Shown one piece after another: positions 1-6,495 of a stretch of 6,728 nucleotides of DNA. How positions within the stretch are numbered: the stretch's first letter is position 1; each line of letters starts with the position of its first letter. Under the pieces are notes generated by a model. The model had not been told where the DNA came from and did not search any database. It was given only the letters and a program-made list of their open reading frames with translations. A program made the position numbers and the translations under genes. Origin of the DNA: an uncultured Ruminococcus sp. (GTDB taxonomy: Bacteria > Bacillota > Clostridia > Oscillospirales > CAG-272); assembly GCA_902797495.1 (NCBI GenBank), contig CADBTH010000019.1:1-6728 (forward strand). The letters run 5' to 3'.

Positions 1-902
1 CCGCGCCTGCCTGCGATACCCGTAATTATCTTTTCGGTATCGTAATCGTGGCATTCGGGAACGATCATTGTGCCGCCGTGAGACGGGTCGTTCGTGTTTC
101 TGATGTTTATCGGTATTCCCGCAGAACGCACCGGGAACACGGAGTCCTCGTGAAGCACCGACGCGCCCATGTAAGAAAGCTCGCGGAGTTCGCGGTAGGT
201 GATTATATCGATCGACATCGGATCCTTTACGATCCTCGGGTCCGCCATGAGAAATCCCGGAACGTCGGTCCAGTTTTCATATACGGACGCAGACGCCGCT
301 TTCGCAACTATCGCGCCGGTGACGTCGCTGCCGCCTCTGGAGAAAGTTTTGATAGTTCCGTTGGGCATGGAGCCGTAGAAGCCGGGGACTACCGCGTGCT
401 GATGCTCCGAGAGCTTTTTGGAGAGGAGCTCCTGAGTCGTATCTCCGTCGAACGTGCCGTCCTCTCTGAATTTTATGACCCTCGCCGCGTCTATGAAGTG
501 GTAGCCGAGGAATTTCGAGAGAACGAGAGCGGACAGGTATTCGCCGCGGCTCGCCGCGAAGTCGCGCCCCGCGTGATTTTCTATCGCCGTCTTGATCTGC
601 TCGTAGTTATTCGAGAGATCGAGGTCGATCCCGAGTCCTTCGATGATCTTGTCGTATCTTTCTGTGATTAGCGCGAAGACCTCGTCTATCGGCTTCTCCT
701 CTTCGGAGAGCTCGAAGCACTTGTATAGCATATCGGTGATCTTGATGTCGGCGGAAAACCTCTTGCCGGGAGCGGAGGGGACCGCGTAGCGGCGGCTCTC
801 GTCAGCCTCTATTATCGCCTTTACTTTTTTGAACTGTTCGACGTCTGCGAGAGACGTTCCGCCGAATTTAACTACCTTCGGCGCTGCGTTTATATTGTCC
901 AT
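1..902 (-). CDS. lysC: Aspartate kinase (aspartokinase), N-terminal 300 residues; 3' end beyond the window
   Basis: This cytoplasmic enzyme phosphorylates L-aspartate with ATP to 4-phospho-L-aspartate, the first step towards lysine, threonine, methionine and diaminopimelate. Reading leftward from the ATG at 900-902, the protein begins MDNINAAPKVV and shows the amino acid kinase motif KFGGTS (residues 12-17). A second kinase motif, SRGGSD, lies at 188-193 and is followed by VTGAIVAKA. Further on are DVPGFLMADPR and SYMGASVLHEDS, then SAGIPINIRNT, all typical of the aspartokinase catalytic domain. The frame stays open for 300 codons and leaves the window at TGIAGRR, where the first ACT domain normally starts, so feedback-regulatory domains cannot be judged. 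Only a possible binding site, AAAGGA at 916-921, precedes the start, about 13 nt away and so rather far. The gene lies 22 bp after the ABC exporter stop and is probably cotranscribed with it. No promoter of its own is seen. The family call is firm; whether it is a LysC or a ThrA/HOM3-type isozyme is open. Confidence 0.95.
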   Translation of the reverse strand, partial: MDNINAAPKVVKFGGTSLADVEQFKKVKAIIEADESRRYAVPSAPGKRFSADIKITDMLYKCFELSEEEKPIDEVFALITERYDKIIEGLGIDLDLSNNYEQIKTAIENHAGRDFAASRGEYLSALVLSKFLGYHFIDAARVIKFREDGTFDGDTTQELLSKKLSEHQHAVVPGFYGSMPNGTIKTFSRGGSDVTGAIVAKAASASVYENWTDVPGFLMADPRIVKDPMSIDIITYRELRELSYMGASVLHEDSVFPVRSAGIPINIRNTNDPSHGGTMIVPECHDYDTEKIITGIAGRR

Positions 903-924
903 TTAAGATGTACCGTCCTTTGTA

Positions 925-2844
925 TCAGTCTTCTTCCCCACCGTCGGCGCCGCCGTCAACGTAACGCTTTGCCTGAGTCGAGAATAGGTTGTAATATTTG
1001 CCCTGCGCCGCCATCAGTTCGTTGTGGGTGCCCTCCTCGACGAGTTCTCCGTTTTCTATGACGAAGATCTTCGAGGCGGTCGTCGCGCTGGACAGTCTGT
1101 GGGAGACGAACAGAGTCGTCTTTCCTTCGCGGAGCTTTTCGAACTCGTTGAATATCTCCTGCTCCGCTATCGCGTCGAGGGAAGCCGTCGGCTCGTCGAG
1201 TATCATAAAGTCGCTCGACGCGTAGAACGCCCTCGCGATGGAGAGCTTCTGCCACTGACCGATCGACAGTTCCGTTCCGTCCGGCTCGAAATACTTCATG
1301 AGGCTCGTGGAGTAGCCGTTCTTCAGCTTTGAGATGAAGACGTCGGCGTCGGCGTTCTTCGCCGCCTCGACGATCCCGCTCTCATCGTATCCTCGGTCTA
1401 CCTGACCGAACATAATGTTCTCACCCGCCGTGAAGGCGTACTTGCCGAAGTCCTGGAATATGATGCCGAACATATCGTAGAGCTCTTTGACGTCGTATTT
1501 TCTGATGTCTTCGCCGTCGAGAAGGATCACTCCCTCCGTCGGGTCGTAGAGCCTTGTGAGCAGTTTGATGATCGTCGTCTTACCCGCGCCGTTCAGTCCG
1601 ACAAGAACTGCGGTCTCGCCTTCCCTTATCGTCATGTCGAGGTGTTTGATGACGGGGTGGTCGGATCCGGGATAAGTGAACCATACGTCGCGGAACTCTA
1701 TCCTGTGAGCGATCCCGCGCGTGACGTGGAGCGGCTCGTCGACCGTGGGTTTGATGTGCTGCTCCTCTTTCATAAAGGAGATCATATTATCGATGAACAG
1801 CGTACCCTCGTAGATCATCGCGAAGGTCGAGATAAGTCCCGAAATACCCGACGCTATCGAATTCAGAGCGCCGGTATAAAGGGTGTAGTCGCCGACCTTT
1901 ATCGCGCCGTCAAAAACTTTTTTGGCTATGTAAAGGAAGAGCGCGCAGTTGACGCCGGAGCTTGCGAGCGATACTCCGACGCTCCATCCGCTCTCGGCGT
2001 AGATCAGTTTCTTGATGCCGAGGAAATACCTTGAGAACGTGTCTTTATAACAGTCTATGAAGGTGTCGGAAAGATTGAACATACGTATCTCTTTCGCCAT
2101 ATCCTTGTTCGTCATCAGATCGCTGTAGTACTGCATCTGACGACGATCCTTCGAACGCCTTCTCATATACTCGAAGTTCTTTCTTCTGTATATGAAGCTG
2201 ATGAGCGCCGTCGGTATGGAGAAAACGATGATCGCAACCGGTGCGAGAGGAGTCACGGAGACAAGAATTACGATAAAAGATATAAGACTTATCACGGAGC
2301 TGATTATCCCGAATACCGCCTGAAGTATCGATATCGGGCGCATGCCCGCCTCGCGGCTCGCGTTCTCGAGCTTCTCGTAGAACTCGGGCATATCGAACGA
2401 GCTCATGTCGACTTCCTTCGTCTTATAGAGGATCTTCAGCTTTATGTGGTTGGTGACGAGCTCTCCCGAGATCCTGATGACCATATTGTAAAACAGGGAG
2501 ATCATCGCGCTCAGCAGGATGAACCCGAACTGGAATATCATCAGCTTCATGATCGCGGAGAACTGTACGGTGCCCGCGGTGTCTGCGGCGACGGTAGAAA
2601 CCAGCGCGTTGATAAGCTCTTTCGAAATGAGAGCGCCGATAACGGGAAGGACGCCGCTGACGAGAGAATAGCCCATCATCAGGAAAAGTATCCAGGGCTT
2701 TGCCTCCCATACGAGGCGGAATATATAGAATAAGCGCGAATTGAATCCGCCGAAAAGCTCTTTGAGGTATCTCGGCACGTCCTTGATACCCGTCGGTTTC
2801 TTCGGTTTCATTTTATCGTAATCCGGTCCGCGCGGAGGTCCCAT
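925..2844 (-). CDS. ABC exporter half-transporter (membrane domain fused to ATPase domain)
   Basis: A type IV ABC exporter subunit, expected to dimerise in the cytoplasmic membrane and use ATP to export an unknown substrate. Numbered from the Met at 2842-2844 it has 639 residues, usual for a half-transporter. About six hydrophobic segments lie near 51-74, 99-120, 177-197, 199-219, 288-308 and 325-350. The ATPase domain has an A-loop Tyr in FTYPG (about 391), Walker A GLNGAGKT (416-423), Q-loop Gln464, signature LSIGQ (526-530), Walker B MILDE with Glu551, D-loop SLD and the switch His582. All catalytic residues are present, and only the signature departs from LSGGQ. There is no N-terminal C39 peptidase, so it is not a bacteriocin-processing type. 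The frame can extend 14 codons to an ATG at 2884-2886. I prefer the internal start because it has a good ribosome binding site, while the upstream codons are AT-rich, have no such site, and would leave only about a 12-nt leader. It is the first gene of a probable operon with lysC. Confidence 0.92.
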   Translation of the reverse strand: MGPPRGPDYDKMKPKKPTGIKDVPRYLKELFGGFNSRLFYIFRLVWEAKPWILFLMMGYSLVSGVLPVIGALISKELINALVSTVAADTAGTVQFSAIMKLMIFQFGFILLSAMISLFYNMVIRISGELVTNHIKLKILYKTKEVDMSSFDMPEFYEKLENASREAGMRPISILQAVFGIISSVISLISFIVILVSVTPLAPVAIIVFSIPTALISFIYRRKNFEYMRRRSKDRRQMQYYSDLMTNKDMAKEIRMFNLSDTFIDCYKDTFSRYFLGIKKLIYAESGWSVGVSLASSGVNCALFLYIAKKVFDGAIKVGDYTLYTGALNSIASGISGLISTFAMIYEGTLFIDNMISFMKEEQHIKPTVDEPLHVTRGIAHRIEFRDVWFTYPGSDHPVIKHLDMTIREGETAVLVGLNGAGKTTIIKLLTRLYDPTEGVILLDGEDIRKYDVKELYDMFGIIFQDFGKYAFTAGENIMFGQVDRGYDESGIVEAAKNADADVFISKLKNGYSTSLMKYFEPDGTELSIGQWQKLSIARAFYASSDFMILDEPTASLDAIAEQEIFNEFEKLREGKTTLFVSHRLSSATTASKIFVIENGELVEEGTHNELMAAQGKYYNLFSTQAKRYVDGGADGGEED

Positions 2845-2853
2845 CTTCGTGAT

Positions 2854-2861
2854 CACCTTCT
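2854..2861 (-). promoter_or_regulatory. Ribosome binding site AGAAGGTG of the ABC exporter
   Basis: On the minus strand AGAAGGTG precedes the ATG at 2842-2844 by about 9-11 nt. No comparable purine-rich site precedes the upstream in-frame ATG at 2884-2886, where the minus strand reads TTTTTTGG. This is the main reason for choosing the shorter protein. Confidence 0.6.
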
Positions 2862-2900
2862 GTTCCGTCAATGAATATTTATTCATCCAAAAAATAATCT

Positions 2901-2934
2901 ATTATATTATACATCACAACAACTGCTATTTCAA
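2901..2934 (-). promoter_or_regulatory. Sigma-A promoter of the ABC exporter-lysC operon
   Basis: On the minus strand TTGAAA (2929-2934) and TATAAT (2906-2911) are separated by exactly 17 bp, close to the vegetative consensus. A second TATAAT overlaps it at 2901-2906. Transcription would start near 2899, giving a leader of about 55 nt to the preferred start at 2844. It stands back to back with the DUF1015 promoter, with 37 bp of AT-rich DNA (2935-2971) between the two -35 boxes, so a regulator bound there could affect both. Confidence 0.8.
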
Positions 2935-2971
2935 GTTTTTTTGTTCAATTCAATAAAATTTCATAATTCCT

Positions 2972-3000
2972 TTGACAACGCATCTCAAATGTCGTATACT
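2972..3000 (+). promoter_or_regulatory. Sigma-A promoter of the DUF1015 gene
   Basis: TTGACA (2972-2977), a 17-bp spacer and TATACT (2995-3000) form a near-consensus promoter. Transcription would start around 3006-3008, about 34 nt before the ATG at 3041. An in-frame TTG at 2972 that could extend the coding frame is the -35 box itself, which rules it out as the start codon for this transcript. Confidence 0.85.
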
Positions 3001-3040
3001 TTATCGTGGTGAGTATAGACGAAAAACGAAAGGAATCGTT

Positions 3041-4267
3041 ATGGATAACGTATTTAAAAAGACAGACGTCCTCCTTCCTTACTACGAATCGGACTCCGGC
3101 GAGTGGGAAACGTGGTCGGTGATAGCGTGCGATCAGCACACCTCCGAGCCGTCGTACTGGGAAGCGTGTTCGAAGCTCGTCAAGGATTCCCCCTCCACAC
3201 TCGGTCTCGTTCTCCCCGAGGCTTATCTCGGCACGGAGCTCGAAGACGAAAAAAAAGAAGCGATAAAGCGCGCCCCGAGGTCTCTCGGCGGCACGTTCTT
3301 AAAAGAATATAAAGACGCTCTCGTCTACGTCGAGAGGACTCTCTCGTCGGGATTGATACGCCGCGGTATCGTCGGCGCGGTCTCGCTCGACGCGTACTCG
3401 TACGAGCGCGGAGCCGAATGCGACATCCGTCCGACGGAAGGCACGGTAAAAGAGAGGATCCCTCCTCGCGTAGCGGTGCGCCGGGACTCTGTATACGAAG
3501 CGAGCCACGTCATGCTCTTCTGCGAGTGCCCGGACGTGTTCGATCTGCTCACTTCGAAAAAAGACTATATGAAGGTGCTTTACGACTTCGATCTCATGCA
3601 GGGCGGCGGTCATATCACGGGCAGACTCGTCTCGGGAGAACTTCTTGAAAGAGTCGAAGGCATGATCGCACATTACGAAGAGGAGCGTCGGGCGTCTCAC
3701 ACGATGCCATACGGCGTCGGCGACGGAAACCATTCCCTCGCGTCCGCAAAAGCTTATCTCGAAGAGCTTCGGGAAGCGGGCGCTCCGATCGGCGGAGCCG
3801 CAGACGCTCTCGTCGAGCTCGTTCCGATCTCCGAGCGCGCGATAGTTTTCGAGCCGATCTACAAGGCGGTATACGGCGCAGATCCCGTTGACTTTCTGAC
3901 TTTCGTAAAGAACAGAACTTACACCGGCGAAGGAAAGGCGCGCGCCGTCACGGCGATCTTCGGCGACAACAGCGACGTCTTCCACGTCTCCCTCGGCGAC
4001 GGAGAAATAGTCTGCGGAGTCCTTCAGGACGCGATCGACGACTACATCTCCATGCGCGGCGGCAAATGCAAGTGCGACTACATCCACGGAAAGGACGACC
4101 TCGTCGCTCTCGCGGAACGCGGAGCCGTCGGATTCCTTTTCGACGGTATCGAAAAGGAAGACCTCTTCCCTTACGTCACAAAGTACGGAGTCCTTCCGCG
4201 CAAGGCGTTCTCGATGGGAGAAGCGTGCGAAAAGAGATATTACACGGAGCTGAGAAAACTCAAATAA
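3041..4267 (+). CDS. DUF1015 family protein, function unknown
   Basis: A 408-residue soluble protein of the DUF1015 (COG4198) family, full length for that family. No reaction is established for it that I can name. Recognisable family blocks are VIACDQHTSEPSYW (27-40), DAYSYERG with IRPTEGTVKERIPPR (117-143), DLMQGGGHITGRLV (184-197), YGVGDGNHSLASAKA (224-238), VELVPI (258-263), YIHGKDDLV (347-355) and the C-terminal LPRKAFSMGEACEKRYY (385-401). The conserved acidic, His and Asn residues in the GDGNHS block suggest a ligand or active site, but that is inference. There is no signal peptide and no membrane segment. In other Clostridia such genes often lie beside serC and serA; here neither is nearby, and the gene is single, with its own promoter and terminator. 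The start is set by GAAAGGAA at 3028-3035, about 6 nt before the ATG. Confidence 0.92.
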   Translation: MDNVFKKTDVLLPYYESDSGEWETWSVIACDQHTSEPSYWEACSKLVKDSPSTLGLVLPEAYLGTELEDEKKEAIKRAPRSLGGTFLKEYKDALVYVERTLSSGLIRRGIVGAVSLDAYSYERGAECDIRPTEGTVKERIPPRVAVRRDSVYEASHVMLFCECPDVFDLLTSKKDYMKVLYDFDLMQGGGHITGRLVSGELLERVEGMIAHYEEERRASHTMPYGVGDGNHSLASAKAYLEELREAGAPIGGAADALVELVPISERAIVFEPIYKAVYGADPVDFLTFVKNRTYTGEGKARAVTAIFGDNSDVFHVSLGDGEIVCGVLQDAIDDYISMRGGKCKCDYIHGKDDLVALAERGAVGFLFDGIEKEDLFPYVTKYGVLPRKAFSMGEACEKRYYTELRKLK

Positions 4268-4275
4268 CGAAAACG

Positions 4276-4325
4276 CGGCGTGCATTCGAACGAATGCACG
4301 CCGATTTGTTTTATTTGATTTTATT
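4276..4325. terminator. Intrinsic terminator between convergent genes, strongest for DUF1015
   Basis: A perfect 13-bp stem (4276-4288 with 4291-4303) with only AA between the arms, so a GAAC tetraloop in practice. It is followed on the plus strand by a T-rich tail (ATTTGTTTTATTTGATTTTATT). It begins 8 bp after the DUF1015 stop codon. On the minus strand the same hairpin follows the dockerin gene by 17 bp, but its tail there (CGTTTTCGTTATTTG) is weaker. It may therefore serve both genes, with a clear preference for the plus direction. Confidence 0.9.
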
Positions 4326-5832
4326 CTACTCCCGCAAGGATGCGGCGGAGCAAAAGGACGTCCTTCATATTCACCGCGCCGTCTCCGTTGACGTCGGCGG
4401 CCGCCTCCTGCTCTTCCGTCAGCTCCTCGGCTCCCGCGAGCGCGCGCCTCAGCTTGAGAACGTCCTTCAAATCGAGAGAGCCGTTTCCGTCAGCGTCTCC
4501 GGGCAACACGTCGGGGCCCGCTCCTCCCGGGAAGAACTGCTCCTTCAGCCACTTGCATCCGGTGAGCGTATTGCTCCTGAGACCGGGAAGCTCGAGATAG
4601 AAAGGACCGTCAAAATCGATATCGTACGGGGACGGGACGCCCGGGAACACGAAGCTTCCGCTGAACATTCTGCCTTCTTCCGTTATAAAGTTGGTACTGT
4701 AGGCGTTGCCGACGGCACCTCCCGCAAACAGGGCCTTCGCGCGGTAGGTCTCCTTCGTTCCGTCTTTCTTCGTAAGTGTCAGCGTCAGCTCGTTCCGTCC
4801 GGCGATCTCGAGGGAGGCGTAATCGTTCGCGACGACGTGTACGTTGAACGTCGCCGTCACTCCCATAAAGTCGCCCTCACACTTATACGTGCCGCCCGCA
4901 TTCCAGTTTTTCATGTCTGACGGCGTATATACGTTGAAGAAATAGTTTTCGCCGTTCCATTCGAGGTTTCCCATGTCGTCCGTCTTCGCAACGGCGCCGT
5001 CCTTGAAAGTGACCGTGCAGTCGAGCGGATGGAAATTATAGTAGAAGTCGCCGTCGTACTCGTAGCCGTCGAAGCGTTCGATGAGGGTAATATCGTTTAC
5101 CGTTACTGCTTCTACCGGATTCTCGAGGACGGTCACGTTATAAGTCGTATAAGCGCCGAAAACGCACGCGACCACGCTGTACGTTCCTCCCGGTTTCCAG
5201 TGTACCTCCGGCTGAGGATCGTATACCTCCGGGAGATACGATTCTCCGTCGATATAGAAATAGGGAGAGCCCTCCGCCGTGATCACGCTTCCGTCGGCGA
5301 GAGTGATCCTGTAGTTGTTCGGGGTCACGCGGTAATGAGCGTATGGATCGCCGTTATCGTCGATACTCTGATAGTCCGTGTTTCCGTCGACAACGCAGAA
5401 ATCGTCGAATTCCAGAGATACCGCCCGCTCTTCAGCGACGTTGACGTAAAATTCACAGTCCGCGTTTCTGTCGATCATCGCGATAAGTCTGTACCGTCCG
5501 CCGGGACGCCACTCGACCTGATCCTGAGTCTCGCCCCATATCGCGATATCGTGGTATTCGCCGTCGTACCAGACGCGGTTTCCGCTTCCGCTCAGCCACG
5601 AGCCGTCTTCAAGCTGCACCGAATAGTCCACGGTAAACTCATATCTGAAATGAGCGTTGCCGTTTACGTCGCAGTATACGTTGACGTCCGTCGAATCGAC
5701 TGTCACTTCCGCGACCTCGATGGCGACCGCTTCGTTTCCGCCGCCCGCGAATACCGCGGTGCCTGCGGATATCATTCCCGCGAGAAGCGCGACTGTCAGA
5801 ATGAAGGAAACAAGCTTATTAAAACCTTTCAT
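4321..5832 (-). CDS. Secreted dockerin type I protein with three tandem Ig-like modules
   Basis: A 503-residue exported protein with no catalytic domain that I recognise. Residues 1-29 are a Sec signal peptide: Lys2 and Lys6, a hydrophobic core, and likely cleavage after AVFA. Three similar modules follow, roughly 37-133, 138-235 and 241-335. Each ends in a W-x-x-G-G-x-Y block (WRPGGRY 108-114, WKPGGTY 212-218, WNAGGTY 310-316) followed by a beta-strand such as TYNVTV or TFNVHV, as in bacterial Ig-like domains. Residues 336-440 form a different module I cannot assign. Residues 441-503 are a dockerin with two EF-hand-like calcium loops: D446, D448, N450, D457 and D480, N482, D484, D491. Each loop is followed by a matching helix (VLKLRRALAG, VLLLRRILAG). 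Dockerins bind cohesins, so a cell-surface or cellulosome-like complex is plausible, but no cohesin is in view. GGGAGGA at 5837-5843 fixes the start. It lies 21 bp after the RadC-like gene. Confidence 0.9.
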   Translation of the reverse strand: MKGFNKLVSFILTVALLAGMISAGTAVFAGGGNEAVAIEVAEVTVDSTDVNVYCDVNGNAHFRYEFTVDYSVQLEDGSWLSGSGNRVWYDGEYHDIAIWGETQDQVEWRPGGRYRLIAMIDRNADCEFYVNVAEERAVSLEFDDFCVVDGNTDYQSIDDNGDPYAHYRVTPNNYRITLADGSVITAEGSPYFYIDGESYLPEVYDPQPEVHWKPGGTYSVVACVFGAYTTYNVTVLENPVEAVTVNDITLIERFDGYEYDGDFYYNFHPLDCTVTFKDGAVAKTDDMGNLEWNGENYFFNVYTPSDMKNWNAGGTYKCEGDFMGVTATFNVHVVANDYASLEIAGRNELTLTLTKKDGTKETYRAKALFAGGAVGNAYSTNFITEEGRMFSGSFVFPGVPSPYDIDFDGPFYLELPGLRSNTLTGCKWLKEQFFPGGAGPDVLPGDADGNGSLDLKDVLKLRRALAGAEELTEEQEAAADVNGDGAVNMKDVLLLRRILAGVE

Positions 5833-5853
5833 ACGATCCTCCCGACTGTAGAA

Positions 5854-6327
5854 TCAGTCTGTTTTTCGGCGCGATGCGCCTGCCTTATCGATCTTATACG
5901 AATAAACGGAATCCTTACCTATGAAAACGAATCCGGAAAGACGGATCCTTTTCTGAGACGAAAGATACTCCGCGGCGGATAAAGCGGTCTTTCCCTCGAT
6001 CCTTCCCGAGACGGAGCGAACGCAAACGGTAATGCGCGACGCCCCGTAATTCTTCGCCGCAGAAATAATCGAGCGCGGATGCTCGAGCGCGCGGCGCGCG
6101 TCATCGCCCGATAGCGAGACTCTTTCCGCTAAACGCCCCTTGTTATCCGCAAAAAGCAGCGTCACCGAATCCGATCCGCTCATCGCGGACTCAACGGTCA
6201 GAGAAACTGACGCCGCCTCGTCGGCGTCAGCTCCGGAGAGAAGACTTCTTGCAAAAGACGAAGCGCAGCGCTCCGAGACCGCTTCCATGAGGCTATCTTT
6301 TATATCATTATCCGACAGTCTTTTCAT
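5854..6327 (-). CDS. Small RadC/JAB-like domain protein lacking the metal-binding motif
   Basis: A 157-residue protein of uncertain function. Residues 54-145 follow the pattern of the RadC C-terminal JAB (MPN) domain: SVTLLFADNKGRLAERVSLS resembles the strand, N/K-x-x-x-hydrophobic and E-x-x-S pattern. EHPRSIISAAKNYGASRITV resembles the HPREVFKEAI...A-x-x-I segment, and GFVFIGKDSVYSY resembles the closing HIIIGDGxYYS strand. The JAMM metal ligands are not there: where RadC has HNHPSG, this protein has VRSVSG (103-108). The Ser-x-x-Asp that follows is also not evident. If the assignment is right, it cannot be a metal-dependent JAB enzyme. Residues 1-50 are probably helical and do not resemble the RadC helix-hairpin-helix region. 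The start at 6325-6327 is chosen for its GGAGGA site; upstream in-frame ATGs at 6340-6342 and 6394-6396 lack one, the first falls before the expected transcript start and the second lies upstream of the promoter. It is probably cotranscribed with the dockerin gene. Family placement is inferred by eye. Confidence 0.7.
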   Translation of the reverse strand: MKRLSDNDIKDSLMEAVSERCASSFARSLLSGADADEAASVSLTVESAMSGSDSVTLLFADNKGRLAERVSLSGDDARRALEHPRSIISAAKNYGASRITVCVRSVSGRIEGKTALSAAEYLSSQKRIRLSGFVFIGKDSVYSYKIDKAGASRRKTD

Positions 6328-6331
6328 ATCT

Positions 6332-6337
6332 TCCTCC
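6332..6337 (-). promoter_or_regulatory. Ribosome binding site GGAGGA of the RadC-like gene
   Basis: GGAGGA lies 4 nt before the ATG at 6325-6327 on the minus strand. It falls inside the codons that would follow the next upstream ATG (6340-6342), which supports the shorter start. Confidence 0.7.
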
Positions 6338-6343
6338 GCCATT

Positions 6344-6372
6344 ATTTTACCACAACGAACAAAAATTGTAAA
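6344..6372 (-). promoter_or_regulatory. Probable sigma-A promoter of the RadC-like/dockerin operon
   Basis: On the minus strand TTTACA (6367-6372) and TAAAAT (6344-6349) are spaced by 17 bp, with a T-rich stretch just upstream of the -35 box (6381-6392) that could act as an UP element. The expected start of transcription is near 6337, which leaves a leader of only about 10 nt beginning at the GGAGGA ribosome binding site. That is short but workable. The alternative is that the true promoter lies elsewhere and this match is chance in AT-rich DNA. Confidence 0.6.
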
Positions 6373-6391
6373 GAGCGTAGAAAAAGAAAAA

Positions 6392-6487
6392 AGCAAGCAT
6401 TGAACTTGCTCTCACTTGCCGAAGGCACACATCACTCGCGAAGCGGCATCATTGCCGAAGGCAACATCATTTGCCCGACAGGGCAAA
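6392..6487. repeat. Chain of short hairpin units with CATCAT-type linkers
   Basis: Five consecutive inverted repeats: AGCAAG/CTTGCT (6392-6410, 7-nt loop), TGCC-GAA-GGCA (6417-6427), CGC-GAA-GCG (6437-6445), TTGCC-GAA-GGCAA (6452-6464) and TTTGCCC-GACA-GGGCAAA (6470-6487). Units 2 to 5 are joined by near-identical linkers (CACATCAC, GCATCAT, CATCAT) and a further CATCATT follows the last. The stems differ in sequence yet keep their pairing. On the plus strand units 2 to 4 have a C(GAA)G apex and unit 5 a C(GACA)G apex. The block lies between the tRNA terminator and the promoter of the RadC-like gene and encodes no convincing protein. It is not a CRISPR array, since the units are too short and have no unique spacers. 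Confidence 0.75.
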
Positions 6488-6495
6488 CATCATTC

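Noticed and set aside
48..671. Open frame of 207 codons on the plus strand
   Set aside because: It is antisense to lysC, whose motifs are clear on the minus strand. The product is Arg- and Val-rich with no domain.
2972..3040. Upstream TTG start adding 23 residues to DUF1015
   Set aside because: The TTG is the first base triplet of the -35 box, upstream of the transcription start, and the extra residues do not match the family. The ATG at 3041 has a good ribosome binding site.
3299..4285. Long open frame of 328 codons on the minus strand
   Set aside because: It lies opposite the well-supported DUF1015 gene, has no family-like sequence, and would run through the terminator hairpin at its start. 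It is a shadow of codon bias.
4066..4920. Open frame of 284 codons on the plus strand
   Set aside because: It overlaps the end of DUF1015 in another frame, reads through the terminator and continues antisense to the dockerin gene.
5843..5865. Small inverted repeat GACTG...CAGTC over the RadC-like stop codon
   Set aside because: It has only 5 bp of stem with a 6-nt loop and no T-run, so it is too weak to call a terminator or a translational switch.
5029..5982. Open frame of 317 codons on the plus strand
   Set aside because: It is antisense to the signal peptide and Ig-like modules of the dockerin protein and the end of the RadC-like gene. It has no ribosome binding site and no recognisable domain.
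6328..6396. Longer N-terminus of the RadC-like protein
   Set aside because: It would span the -10 and -35 boxes, and the upstream ATGs lack a ribosome binding site. The hydrophobic-looking extension is translated promoter DNA, not a signal peptide.
6392..6495. CRISPR array
   Set aside because: The repeats are only 9-19 bp, the stems differ in sequence, the linkers are nearly identical rather than unique, and there is no cas gene.
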